Shown here: positions 25,790-34,043 of the stretch, in pieces
Layout of the letters: each line of letters starts with the position of its first letter
Numbering within the stretch: the stretch's first letter is position 1
Source of the DNA: an uncultured Eubacterium sp.
GTDB lineage: Bacteria; Bacillota; Clostridia; Lachnospirales; Lachnospiraceae
NCBI GenBank assembly: GCA_947385775.1
Contig: CANDMI010000025.1
Location: 1 to 46,408 of the forward strand
Direction: 5' to 3'
DNA length: 46,408 nucleotides
The notes under the pieces: model-generated
The model's database searches: none
The model's input: the letters and a program-made list of their open reading frames with translations, nothing else
What the model was told of the DNA's origin: nothing
Position numbers and translations under genes: made by a program

Positions 25790-26800
25790 CTAAAACAGGT
25801 CATCTTTTTCAAGCAATTCCAAAAGCCCCGTCTCACGGCTTAGCAAAAAGGCCACGTTTTTCCCATGGAACGCGACGGCAGGCTCGGGCGGCTTTACGAC
25901 GTAGAAAGACTGCCTTTTTAATTCGCAGATCATGCGGTTTAAATTGGAAACCTCGTAGCATAAATGGTATGGCTCTGATGTGTTATGGGAGAGGGAAAGC
26001 CTTCTGGTTACCGGGCTTTTTTGCGCTTCGTTTTGTTCTTTTGCCGCATTTGCCGCTTTTTCTCCGTTTTCATTCAATGGAGCGACAAGCTCAAGGAGCG
26101 GGCCGTCATCCGCGTTTTTTAAAAAAATGATCCTGACATTCCTGTGCGTGTCATCGAAATCAACGGACGATTTTCGATCCCCCCCCATTTCAAATTTTTT
26201 TGCGCTTTCTTCAATGTTTTTGACCGCGTATCCGATGTGGTGCAGACGCATGTCTGTTTGAAAATTTATTTTCTCGTATTTCTTTTTTTCCCGGACGGAA
26301 AACCAGTCATCCCTCGTTATGCTCATATGGGTGACGTCATAAGAAACGCCGCATTTTACGATCTCCCCTTTCTCCTCCCTTACGACTATACTCCCACACG
26401 CCTCGTGGATCTTGATCACGGCGCGGTTTAAGGAAAACACCTCGTTATGCAGCTCTTTAAAGGACAGCGCGTCAAACACATAATCATACAGGCTCATTTC
26501 TAGCGACATGGCCGCCTGGAAGGATCTGGCTTTTTTCTCCCCGATGTAATATCCCCAGGACGAAGAACCGCCCTCCCAGTCTATGTCCGCCAGATTTATG
26601 ATCCCTACGGGCCTGGATTGAATCAAGATCATCCAATATTTCACCTTATCTTCCTTACGGATATAAGTAAGCCATTCCCTTTGCTTTTCCAGGGTAAGAA
26701 CCGGGTCTGTATTCATAAACCGGGTGATGTCCGGGCGCATGCGCCATTCCATGATCTGCTCTAGGTCGTTTTCCTGGATTTCCCGAAGGCTGATATCCAT
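25790..26800 (-). CDS. Fusion of a GNAT acyltransferase and a VOC (glyoxalase-fold) domain
   Basis: 336 aa. Residues ~1-165 form a GNAT domain like the sugar N-acetyltransferase PseH (ISLREIQENDLEQIMEWR, MRPDITRFMNTDP, WGYYIGEKKARSFQAAMSLE). Residues ~185-336 form a VOC domain (RLHHIGYAVKNIEESAKKFE, YHLCYEVSNLNRMICELK, TGLLELLEKD). The start is the ATG at 26800, 1 bp past the ACP stop; the longer frame adds 26 residues over the ACP gene. With ACP and FkbH upstream, it may transfer an ACP-bound acyl group to an amino sugar, which is inference. It holds an 8-G run (26179-26186). Confidence 0.8.
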   Translation of the reverse strand: MDISLREIQENDLEQIMEWRMRPDITRFMNTDPVLTLEKQREWLTYIRKEDKVKYWMILIQSRPVGIINLADIDWEGGSSSWGYYIGEKKARSFQAAMSLEMSLYDYVFDALSFKELHNEVFSLNRAVIKIHEACGSIVVREEKGEIVKCGVSYDVTHMSITRDDWFSVREKKKYEKINFQTDMRLHHIGYAVKNIEESAKKFEMGGDRKSSVDFDDTHRNVRIIFLKNADDGPLLELVAPLNENGEKAANAAKEQNEAQKSPVTRRLSLSHNTSEPYHLCYEVSNLNRMICELKRQSFYVVKPPEPAVAFHGKNVAFLLSRETGLLELLEKDDLF

Positions 26801-26801
26801 C

Positions 26802-27020
26802 CTACACCCCCGCTTTCTGAAAAATATCTGAAACGCAGTAAATCTCTCCCGCTTCATCCAACGGTATCGAAATCCCAAGCCTGCTTTCCAGCTCCCCTAT
26901 GAGCATCACATGCGCAAGGCTGTCCCAGGCTTCCACATCCTCGGCCCTTGTGTCCTCTTTTACGCTGCCAGCAGGCAGCTTTAACAGCTCTTCGATTAAA
27001 GCAATGATCTTTTCTCTCAT
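26802..27020 (-). CDS. Acyl carrier protein
   Basis: 72-aa carrier protein. The phosphopantetheine site is AWDSLAHVML (Ser34), and the four-helix pattern with acidic helix II is clear. It is not the fatty-acid ACP by context: it overlaps the FkbH gene by 4 bp and abuts the GNAT/VOC gene. It should carry the acyl group made by FkbH. AGAGAAAAG and the coupled overlap provide translation initiation. Confidence 0.88.
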   Translation of the reverse strand: MREKIIALIEELLKLPAGSVKEDTRAEDVEAWDSLAHVMLIGELESRLGISIPLDEAGEIYCVSDIFQKAGV

Positions 27021-28666
27021 TTCATGCCTCCAATGTCTTTTGCAAAATAATATTCCCGTTCCTGCTTCTTAAATAAATCTATTTCATACCAAAAACATCC
27101 GTCCGCATTTTCAAGCGCCCGGTATCCGAGCTTTGTCCATAGCCCTTCCACTGGCTTATTTTTTGCGGTTGGAATGTACTGCGCCCGCAGCTTATCATAT
27201 CCCTTAGCTTTGACGGCGTTTTCGATATCGTCGACGATCCCGTATTCGATATTGCGCCCCATTGCCCGACAGCTCATCGCAAACTCCGTAACCGTTGGGA
27301 TTTTGGAATGAAAATCCACTTCCACGATCGCGACTATCCCTAAGTCCCCAAACCGATCTGACACCTGATACGCATATACCTGTATGTTTTCGTCCGATAA
27401 GATTTCTTGCATACCAGGCAGAGTATATCGTTTTGTCGTTAAATTAAACTGGTTAGTCTTGTTGGCAAGCTGCACCAGCCGTTCAATGGACGAGGCGGGA
27501 TCTACTGTTTCAACTACTATTTGAAGTCCTTTTAAATATTCCGGAAAGGAAGCCGTCTGGCTTTGAAAATGTTCCCGCCTGACATTGGACGCGTACTGCT
27601 TTGACTTTTGCATATCCTCCTTCGTCAGGACGGGCTTTTCAAAGTATTTTTGGTAGATTTTTACAAGCTCTCCTGGAAGCCTTGCAACGTCCTTTGGAAA
27701 ATCCGGCACAAGAACCTCCGGCAGCGTATTTTTTACAAGCTCCCTTTCCCATGGGCTGTCATCCAAAAACACGATGGAATCAAGCCCCAGATTCAGCTCC
27801 TTTGCGATTTCTAAAATGTTATCCGGCTTTGGGTTCCAGTTAATCTTTTTTATCACAAAATCCTCCGCCCGAAGCGCCATATGCGGATGGTTTTCGATGA
27901 TTTCCATTGCGTCGCGCTCATTGTTTTTCGAAGCGATGCATAAAACCGCTCCGCTGTCTTTGATAATCTTCATGACACGCTGCGTGTTTTTGTACGCAAG
28001 CCCTTTTCCATCCTCGGAAAGCTGTATCGGATTTTTGTCGTTTTCTCCCGCAAGCCCTCCCCATAAGGTGTTGTCCAAATCTGTCACAAGCGCCTTTTTT
28101 GGCGTATAACTATGCTTTTCTATCTGCCTTTTTATCTCCTGCGCAATCCTTTTTTGCGCGGCAAGGCTGAATGGGATTTTTCCCATATACCATGTGATCT
28201 TCGAAAACGCCGCTTCCTCCCCAAGCCCCTCTATAACCTGATGCAGCGGAAACGCATATACATTCGCATGATCTGACGCGCACTCCTTTAACCGCTCTTT
28301 CCAAACCCTTTCCAGCTCGCTCTTTTTTTCATTTACAAGATCAATCGCCGTTTCCTCGCCATACGGATATCCATCGGAAACCATATAAATGCAGTCGGGT
28401 GAAATGCACGCTTCAAACGCGCGAAACCAACAAACGGTTTCTTTCTTTGCGCTTTCTACGTCCAGCTGGCGCCGAAACGCCTCCATCAAATCTATGAGCA
28501 GGACAATGGCCTTTGGCTTAAATCCATAAAGCGCGCTAGATTGGTTCATCAATGTTTCCAATTCATTTCCATATCCCTCCGCTTCATATACGGCATAATC
28601 ATCCAGCATATGCGCGATCGGGTTTACGTTTACATTTGAAAGGACTGCGATCCGTTCTATCTTCAC
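27017..28666 (-). CDS. FkbH-family HAD enzyme (acyl-ACP loading)
   Basis: 549-aa FkbH-like protein. An N-terminal SGNH-like region of ~170 residues precedes the HAD-IIIC domain (KKALVTDLDNTLWGGLAGE, ASKNNERDAMEII, FLDDSPWERELV) and a C-terminal GNAT-like region (FPEYLKGLQIVVE, FNLTTKRYT, GDLGIVAIVEVDF, MSCRAMGRNIEYG). Characterised FkbH proteins turn 1,3-bisphosphoglycerate into glyceryl-ACP. The gene starts at GTG 28666, with GGGAG about 11 nt upstream, and overlaps the ACP gene by 4 bp. Glyceryl-ACP formation is thus probable, though some relatives load other acyl groups. Confidence 0.9.
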   Translation of the reverse strand: MKIERIAVLSNVNVNPIAHMLDDYAVYEAEGYGNELETLMNQSSALYGFKPKAIVLLIDLMEAFRRQLDVESAKKETVCWFRAFEACISPDCIYMVSDGYPYGEETAIDLVNEKKSELERVWKERLKECASDHANVYAFPLHQVIEGLGEEAAFSKITWYMGKIPFSLAAQKRIAQEIKRQIEKHSYTPKKALVTDLDNTLWGGLAGENDKNPIQLSEDGKGLAYKNTQRVMKIIKDSGAVLCIASKNNERDAMEIIENHPHMALRAEDFVIKKINWNPKPDNILEIAKELNLGLDSIVFLDDSPWERELVKNTLPEVLVPDFPKDVARLPGELVKIYQKYFEKPVLTKEDMQKSKQYASNVRREHFQSQTASFPEYLKGLQIVVETVDPASSIERLVQLANKTNQFNLTTKRYTLPGMQEILSDENIQVYAYQVSDRFGDLGIVAIVEVDFHSKIPTVTEFAMSCRAMGRNIEYGIVDDIENAVKAKGYDKLRAQYIPTAKNKPVEGLWTKLGYRALENADGCFWYEIDLFKKQEREYYFAKDIGGMK

Positions 28667-28672
28667 TTTTTT

Positions 28673-28726
28673 CTATTCTCCCTTTTTTATTTTCCTTTTT
28701 TCCACATCGCGATTTAATTTATCCAT
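28673..28726 (-). CDS. Possible 17-aa upstream ORF of the FkbH gene
   Basis: ATG at 28726 with GAGG 9 nt upstream encodes MDKLNRDVEKRKIKKGE and ends 6 bp before the FkbH start. It could be a small leader peptide that couples translation to FkbH. Its lysine-rich content may also just reflect A-rich sequence. Low confidence. Confidence 0.3.
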   Translation of the reverse strand: MDKLNRDVEKRKIKKGE

Positions 28727-28780
28727 ATGTAACGTCCTCATTCCTTTGTTTTATTTCGATCGCTGAATTTAAGCCTTTGC

Positions 28781-28810
28781 CGACTCAGAAAGGTATACTT
28801 TTCCGAGTCG
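28781..28810. repeat. Palindrome 1 with GGTATAC core
   Basis: Imperfect 30-bp inverted repeat: arms CGACTC / GAGTCG around a core AGAAAGGTATACTTTTCC. On the plus strand it is followed by six T, giving a terminator-like shape. No plus-strand gene precedes it. The core is shared, in inverse orientation, with the palindrome at 28907. Confidence 0.7.
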
Positions 28811-28906
28811 TTTTTTCCAAAGACTTTTTCGTCAATTTTACTAATTTTCCATTGCAAATCAAACTATATTGTGCTAATCTATATCCATGTTTACCAAATG
28901 GAACAA

Positions 28907-28934
28907 AATCCGGAAAAGTATACCTTTTCGGATT
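28907..28934. repeat. Palindrome 2 with the same core, inverse orientation
   Basis: Arms AATCCG / CGGATT around GAAAAGTATACCTTTT. The inner core equals the reverse complement of palindrome 1, while the outer arms differ yet each still pairs. They lie 96 bp apart, upstream of the FkbH operon. They may be a pair of operators, RNA hairpins, or ends of a small mobile element. Confidence 0.7.
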
Positions 28935-29024
28935 CCACGAAGCACATTGTAGATAATTTTAGATATGCCGTTTTTAAAGACCCTCAAATTTCGCAGGCAC
29001 ATTTGGCATATACAAAAAATTGCG

Positions 29025-29060
29025 AAAAAAATGGATTCCCCTTTTTTGGGCAATCCATTT
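29025..29060 (-). terminator. Terminator of the DUF4869-ATPase operon
   Basis: Stem ATGGATT..CCC / GGG..AATCCAT with an A-rich loop, followed by seven T on the minus strand (29025-29031), lies 77 bp after the ATPase stop. Confidence 0.8.
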
Positions 29061-29137
29061 TATAAACATTATCGTATTTATTATTTTTCTAAACAGCCTG
29101 CGGCTCTTATTTTGTTCGCACCTGACTATCTTTCTTA

Positions 29138-30109
29138 TCAAAGTTTATGCAGCCAGATTCCATCCATCTGCAAAAGTATCTTTAAAGCAATTTCTTTTTG
29201 CAGATACACTTTGTTCAGCTTTCGTTTTGTATATTTTAAATACGTCCCTTCTGTCAACTCCACAAGAAGCTGCGAAAAAAATCGTTCCCAGCTAAAATAA
29301 TCTTCACTTTCTATAAAATCAGCGGGTTTAATTAAAATGTCCCGCAAGCCCTCTTTTTTCACAACGCCGGATTGCAGGATCAACCATTCAAAAGATTCCG
29401 GAAGATATAGGACGACTCCTTTCTTTTTATGAACCAACTTCATTACCCGGTCCATTTCTGAACCAAACGCTGCGCCATCTGCAATCACAAGCACGCGTTT
29501 AGCCGGATTTTCCATTATCTTTGAAAAGATATTTGATTTACCATTTGCACTGATTACCTGAACATTGCTTTCATCCGCCACTCCGGCAAAAAACTCATAC
29601 CCTGAATTGGAATCTTCCACAATTAATTGCTCTGTAATCACTGGCTTTGTATAATCTTCCCTCCCATATATATGAAAAAGCTCATTATACGTCTGCTTAA
29701 GCGATGCATATTTCCCGGATTCCCGGATGCCGTAAATTTCCTCCACGCTATATGGCAGATTGGGAAGGCTCTCTCTTGTTACAATGACATAATAATTATC
29801 CGAATCGCGGATTGCTTCCGAAAATTCCTTTGTTGGCAAAAACGCATTATCTTCATCTATAAATACAATGGATTCACGAATTCCTTCCAAAATCCTCTTC
29901 CAGTCCCTTCCCGCAAGCGTCCTGCAATTTTTACTGCATCGAAGCTCAATGCCGCTGTCCTCTCCCGCTTCATAATATTCCCGTATCATCTCTACCAACG
30001 TAGTCTTTCCTGTAGCACTGTCGCCCTTGATAATCGTAATATTCCTCCGAACGAGAAACTCATATCGCACCTTTGCGTTCGCCACAACGACCTCATAGCA
30101 TCCTTTCAT
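29138..30109 (-). CDS. P-loop ATPase paired with DUF4869 protein
   Basis: 323 aa. The Walker A loop GDSATGKTTL is near residue 29 and a Walker-B-like strand IVFIDEDNAF near residue 81. A second alpha/beta part (RVLVIADGAAFGSEMDRVM, VVLYLPESFEWLIL) occupies the C-terminal half; it has a TOPRIM-like outline but no clear acidic triad. Relatives in gut Clostridia are often mislabelled translation initiation factor 2. AGGAG precedes ATG, 14 bp after the DUF4869 stop. Function is unknown; the pairing suggests a two-component unit, possibly defence or toxin-antitoxin. Confidence 0.75.
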   Translation of the reverse strand: MKGCYEVVVANAKVRYEFLVRRNITIIKGDSATGKTTLVEMIREYYEAGEDSGIELRCSKNCRTLAGRDWKRILEGIRESIVFIDEDNAFLPTKEFSEAIRDSDNYYVIVTRESLPNLPYSVEEIYGIRESGKYASLKQTYNELFHIYGREDYTKPVITEQLIVEDSNSGYEFFAGVADESNVQVISANGKSNIFSKIMENPAKRVLVIADGAAFGSEMDRVMKLVHKKKGVVLYLPESFEWLILQSGVVKKEGLRDILIKPADFIESEDYFSWERFFSQLLVELTEGTYLKYTKRKLNKVYLQKEIALKILLQMDGIWLHKL

Positions 30110-30123
30110 CTATTCCACTCCTA

Positions 30124-30561
30124 TTAAACGATCAAGCCAGCGATCGGAAGCAATTCGTCCATACTACAGACTATCTGATCTGTATTCAAAATTTTTACCT
30201 GAAACGTTTCGTCTCCAAAATCCATCAAATGCCGCAAATTAATCGTCACATCCTGCATTTGTCCTATTTTCAGAATCCATTTCGCGCAATTGTCACCGCA
30301 AGCGGACGCATTAAATATTTTTTTCGGACACTTGTAAATCGCGATCAATGTTTTGACTCCTCCCGAAAGCTCTCTTGGAGAAATTCCGCCAAATACCGGA
30401 CTGTCAATCACCCTCGGACCCAATACGACAGAACGGTCTACATCCTGGATCATTTCTCTGGATAGATCATCCATAATCCAGTCGTCTGTATAGGTGTTTT
30501 TAAAATAAATAACCGGATCATAAATCGCCTTAGGCATATCCCCATAAAAAATAGAAAGCAT
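30124..30561 (-). CDS. DUF4869-family protein
   Basis: 145-aa cytoplasmic protein of the uncharacterised family DUF4869, found mostly in Clostridia. Typical parts are MLSIFYGDMPKAIYDP at the start, DDWIMDDLSREMIQDVD, SPRELSGGVKTLIAI (recalling the family's S-P-x-x-L-S-G-G core) and NASACGDNCAKWIL in the middle. I set the start at ATG 30561 because AAAGGAAT lies upstream and family members begin there; the longer frame would run through the terminator hairpin. The ATPase follows at 14 bp. No function is known. Confidence 0.8.
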   Translation of the reverse strand: MLSIFYGDMPKAIYDPVIYFKNTYTDDWIMDDLSREMIQDVDRSVVLGPRVIDSPVFGGISPRELSGGVKTLIAIYKCPKKIFNASACGDNCAKWILKIGQMQDVTINLRHLMDFGDETFQVKILNTDQIVCSMDELLPIAGLIV

Positions 30562-30575
30562 TTTTATTCCTTTCC

Positions 30576-30612
30576 CTAAAAACAGCAGGAAACGCATACA
30601 TGCCTTTCCTGC
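30576..30612 (-). terminator. Terminator directly upstream of the DUF4869 gene
   Basis: Stem GCAGGAAA / TTTCCTGC (585-592 / 605-612 of the 30-kb block) with an inner 3-bp GCA/TGC stem and then five T on the minus strand. It ends the broken chemotaxis gene. It is only 15 bp above the DUF4869 start, so that gene needs read-through or a hidden promoter. Confidence 0.8.
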
Positions 30613-30618
30613 CATTTT

Positions 30619-32300
30619 TTAAGCTTCATTTGCTACCTTAAATACGTTCATATCCTCCTCCAGCGTCTGTGACAGCTCTGACAGCTCATTGATCCGCTGG
30701 CGCATATCCTCCATCATGTCTTCTTGTATTTTGGCGTTTTGCGACACGCCCTGGGTGCTATCCAGCACATCTTCCGCAAGGGAGGAAATCGTGTTGATGG
30801 CGTTGGTTAAAACGCCGGCGCTGCTTGTGATCTCTTCCGTGACCGAGGACACGCTCGTCATTTCATCGGAAACCTGTGAGATCCGCTGGATGATACCCGC
30901 AAAGCTTTCCTTTGTTTCAGCAGCGAGGTTAATTCCCTCCTGTACGGAATGGTTTCCCTGCTCCATCAATGTAACGCACCCTTCGATGCAATCTTGAATC
31001 TCCATAATGATCTTTGAAATTTCCCCGGTGGCTTTTTTGGATTCCTCCGCCAGATTGCCAACCTCTCCCGCAACGACGGCAAAACCTTTTCCCTGCTCCC
31101 CTGCCCTTGCGGCTTCAATGGACGCGTTCAACGCTAAAAGGTTCGTCTGCGCCGCGATGTCCGTGATCAGCTGCACCACATTTTGAATGGTATTGGACAT
31201 TTTCGACAATTCGCGTATCTGCGTATAAGTCTCCGTCACCTTTTGTTCTATTTCAGCCATCTGGCTTGCGACAACGTCCAGTTTTTCCGCTCCAAGCTGC
31301 GCTTCGTGCGCCGTGTCAACCGACGCTGTGCTGATGTTTGAAATATTCAAAGAAATGCTTTCCATTCCCTTTGATATCTCCTGGGTCATCTCATAATTGG
31401 ATTTTGTTAAATCGCTCTGTTCGCCGGTTTTTTCGACCGCGCTTTCTGACATAGAAACAATATCCACCGCCTTTTCCTTCGTGTTTTCCATATTTACGCT
31501 CAGCGAATCTGAAATGGACAAAAGGTCTTTCGCGTGGCTGCCTGTCTCGGCGATCAGCCTGCCCAGGTTTTCTTTCATATGCTGCATAGCGTTTGCCATT
31601 TTGCCAACCTCATCCCCTCTGCCAAGGAGCTTTTCTCTGATCGTCGCCGTAAAGTCCCCCTGTCCCATGGCATTGCAGATGCCGACAATTTCTTTAAACG
31701 CCTTAAACTGCAAATTGCAATATATGATCATTACAGCTGCGCTTAAAACCAGCATGATGAGCGCCACTGCCATCGAGATCATTCGAATTTTATTTACAAT
31801 CGTATCGACTGTGTAATTATAGATGCCCACATCCATCGAGCCCCACAATTCGTTATTCACATAAATCGGACACATTACGTCATAAGTCCACGCATTTTGA
31901 ACGTCAGCCCAAAACTGGCTCGTCATCACATCTCCATTCTACGCCGCCGGAACGGTATAGGCCGTATCGTCCAAATAAGATTTCCCGATTTTTTCCGCAT
32001 CGGAATGCGCCACCGCCGTAACGGACGTGTCAATAGCGACCTCATATGCATAATGGTCGTTTTTCGCAACGCAGTCCTCCACAAAAGACTGCAATTCCTG
32101 CGTATCCGCGCCTTTTTCAATCAAAAGGCTGACCTGCCTTGCTAATGCGTGTCCTCATTGATAAACTGCTCCACCATATGCTCCGACACCATATCCTCCA
32201 TAAAATGAAGCGAAACAAACGACATCGCAAAAATGCTGACAATAAATAAAACGATCGCCGTCAACGTGACTTTTTCGATTAATGTGATCTTCTTACGCAT
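30619..32300 (-). pseudogene. Methyl-accepting chemotaxis protein, broken by a frameshift and a stop codon
   Basis: Reads as one receptor in three pieces: start ATG 32300 (GAGGGAGATT) with transmembrane 1 (LTAIVLFIVSIFAMSFVSL), a sensor part, transmembrane 2 (MAVALIMLVLSAAVMIIY), a HAMP-like region and the signalling tip (ITDIAAQTNLLALNASIEAA). Near 32142-32150 the frame is lost by what looks like a 1-base deletion (FINEDTH then stop; the next frame continues ALARQVSLLIEKG). At 31939-31941 an in-frame TAG sits between TVPAA and NGDVMTSQF, consistent with CAG to TAG. The C-terminal 436 residues, with the second membrane segment, remain open from 31929 and might still be made. Confidence 0.85.
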
Positions 32301-32550
32301 TGCAATCTCCCTCTCTATTTTTATCTTCTCTTTTTCCTGCAAAACCCGAAATGAACGCACGCATTTCTATAAGGCAGGGATTCTTATAGGATTACGCGTT
32401 TCATTATTCGATATGTATAAATTTTACGTTATCATAATAGCATATCTGTAAATATTATACAATATCTATTTTCATCTTTCTGGGTTGCCATGCGCAAAAT
32501 AGATAAACGGTTCTTCGAGACGAAGCTCTTCTATAATAAAATATAAATTT
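32301..32550. other. Upstream region of the chemotaxis pseudogene, no gene seen
   Basis: About 250 bp between the receptor start and the terminator of the next gene. AT-rich, with GAGGGAGA as ribosome site at its left end; no convincing promoter or coding frame was recognised. Confidence 0.4.
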
Positions 32551-32593
32551 CAAAAAACCCATATCCAAAATTTTTTCCTTTTGGATATGGGTT
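32551..32593 (-). terminator. Strong terminator of the flavoprotein gene
   Basis: A perfect 15-bp stem AACCCATATCCAAAA / TTTTGGATATGGGTT (556-570 / 579-593) with an 8-nt loop is followed by six T on the minus strand (552-557). Confidence 0.9.
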
Positions 32594-32640
32594 GATCCAT
32601 CTTATTGGCGTGCGAAATACCACATCCGAACGAACGCCGT

Positions 32641-33897
32641 CTATCCTTCCCGACGAATCCGCTCCACAGCCGCCGTCCCCGCCGCATAGCCGCTTGACCA
32701 CGCCCACTGTAAATGATATCCTCCGCATTTTGCGTCCACGTCCACAATCTCACCCGCAAAATACAATCCAGACACGATTTTAGATTCCATTGTGCCAGCT
32801 TTTATCTCGCTTACGGCGACTCCCCCGGCTGTGGCCTGCGCAAGGGAAAAGTCCTTTGTCCCTGTTATCGTTACCCAATACCGCTTTAACTGGCTTGCTA
32901 TTTTTTTTGTCTGTCCCAAGCTGCACGCTTTGCATTTTTGGCGCGCATCCGCGCCGCTCCGGCTTAAAATGACCGGGATCAGCTTATCCGGCAAAAATCC
33001 AAGCAGGCATTCCTCCAAAGTCTTATCGGCATGATAAATGCTTTGAAACCTGCCTTGCAAAAATTCCGCCAACTCCCGCGCGCCGTTATCCGGCTTAAAG
33101 TCAAACGCAACCTCCGCTTTTTTCTTTTCCGCCAGCGCCCTTGCCGCAACGCGGCTAAACTGAAAGATCACAATGCCAGAAATCCCGTAATCCGTAATCT
33201 GCAACTCTCCCCGCTCGGATGCCGCATTTTCCCCATCTATGTATAAATCCGCCTTACAGGGCACACGGATTCCAGAAGGCAGCTTCCATTTGCCGTAATC
33301 CGCCACCAACGCGCCAAGAGCCGGCAATGGCGTAATGATCGTATGCCCCAGCTGCCTGGCATAAATATAGCCGCTCCCGTCGCTCCCGGTTTTTTTCGCC
33401 GCCTTTCCCCCTGTGGCGATCACGCAGGCGCGGCTTTTTATCGTTACTGTCTTTGTGAGAATCTCAAACAGGCTGCTTGACTTTTTAACTGTGCGTATCC
33501 CAACCGGCAGAAGCATCGGAATCCGAAGCCTTTTTGCTTCCAAAAGCAGCGCGCTTCGCACACTAGCCGCCTGCCCGCTTTCCGGGTAGACGCAAGTCCC
33601 GTTTTTGAACGTCGGACGTATTCCTAATTGTTCAAAAAAATGAATCGCGTCCTGACAGGAAAACCGCTTGAATGCGGCATTCACAAATCCAGGCACCTCA
33701 CAGTAATAATTTTCCAGTCCCTGCTTTAGATTTGTATAATTGCATCTCCCATTCCCCGTTGCCAAAATTTTCTTTGCAGGCTCCGGCATATGCTCTAACA
33801 ATACCGGCCTTGCCCCCAACCTTGCCGCCGTGATCGCGCAGATCAGCCCCGCCGCCCCCGCGCCAATGACCGCAATGTCATAAATCTCCTCACCCAT
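32641..33897 (-). CDS. HI0933/BaiN-family FAD-binding oxidoreductase
   Basis: 418-aa flavoprotein of the YhiN/HI0933 family, also called aminoacetone oxidase family. The FAD site is IAVIGAGAAGLICAI (residues ~8-22) with ILATGNGRCNYTN, which is the family hallmark, further in. The C-terminus has GLYFAGEIVDVDAKCGGYHLQWAWSSG, also diagnostic. One relative, BaiN, takes part in bile acid 7-dehydroxylation, but most members have no proven substrate, so that function should not be assumed. It is followed by a strong terminator, and a TATAAT (33955-33960) lies upstream. Confidence 0.9.
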   Translation of the reverse strand: MGEEIYDIAVIGAGAAGLICAITAARLGARPVLLEHMPEPAKKILATGNGRCNYTNLKQGLENYYCEVPGFVNAAFKRFSCQDAIHFFEQLGIRPTFKNGTCVYPESGQAASVRSALLLEAKRLRIPMLLPVGIRTVKKSSSLFEILTKTVTIKSRACVIATGGKAAKKTGSDGSGYIYARQLGHTIITPLPALGALVADYGKWKLPSGIRVPCKADLYIDGENAASERGELQITDYGISGIVIFQFSRVAARALAEKKKAEVAFDFKPDNGARELAEFLQGRFQSIYHADKTLEECLLGFLPDKLIPVILSRSGADARQKCKACSLGQTKKIASQLKRYWVTITGTKDFSLAQATAGGVAVSEIKAGTMESKIVSGLYFAGEIVDVDAKCGGYHLQWAWSSGYAAGTAAVERIRREG

Positions 33898-33958
33898 TTA
33901 AACCCCTACCGTTCTCTATTCAAAGCATCTTATCAAGTTTTTGACAGAAGCTTTATTA

Positions 33959-33991
33959 TATATACATTTAATCTCCTATTGAATGTATATA
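33959..33991. repeat. AT-rich inverted repeat upstream of the flavoprotein gene
   Basis: TATATACATT / AATGTATATA, with shorter inner AAT/ATT pairing, overlaps the probable -10 (TATAAT, 33955-33960 minus) of the HI0933-type gene. It could be an operator or end the BofC-like gene's transcript. Confidence 0.45.
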
Positions 33992-34043
33992 ATTTAATTC
34001 TTAATTAATTTTTATTTACATTTAATTTTATTTCATTAACTCA

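Noticed and set aside
29138-30561. DUF4869 and ATPase as a PARIS (AriA/AriB) system
   Set aside because: No DUF4435 or clear TOPRIM acidic triad is visible and the ATPase is not of the ABC/OLD type by its motifs.
31926-31950. Frameshift between the sensor and C-terminal part of the chemotaxis receptor
   Set aside because: The two parts are in the same frame (stop at 31939 to 31929 start differ by a multiple of three); the lesion is a TAG codon.
32641-33897. BaiN role in bile acid 7-dehydroxylation
   Set aside because: The family is broad and no other bai genes are in the window.
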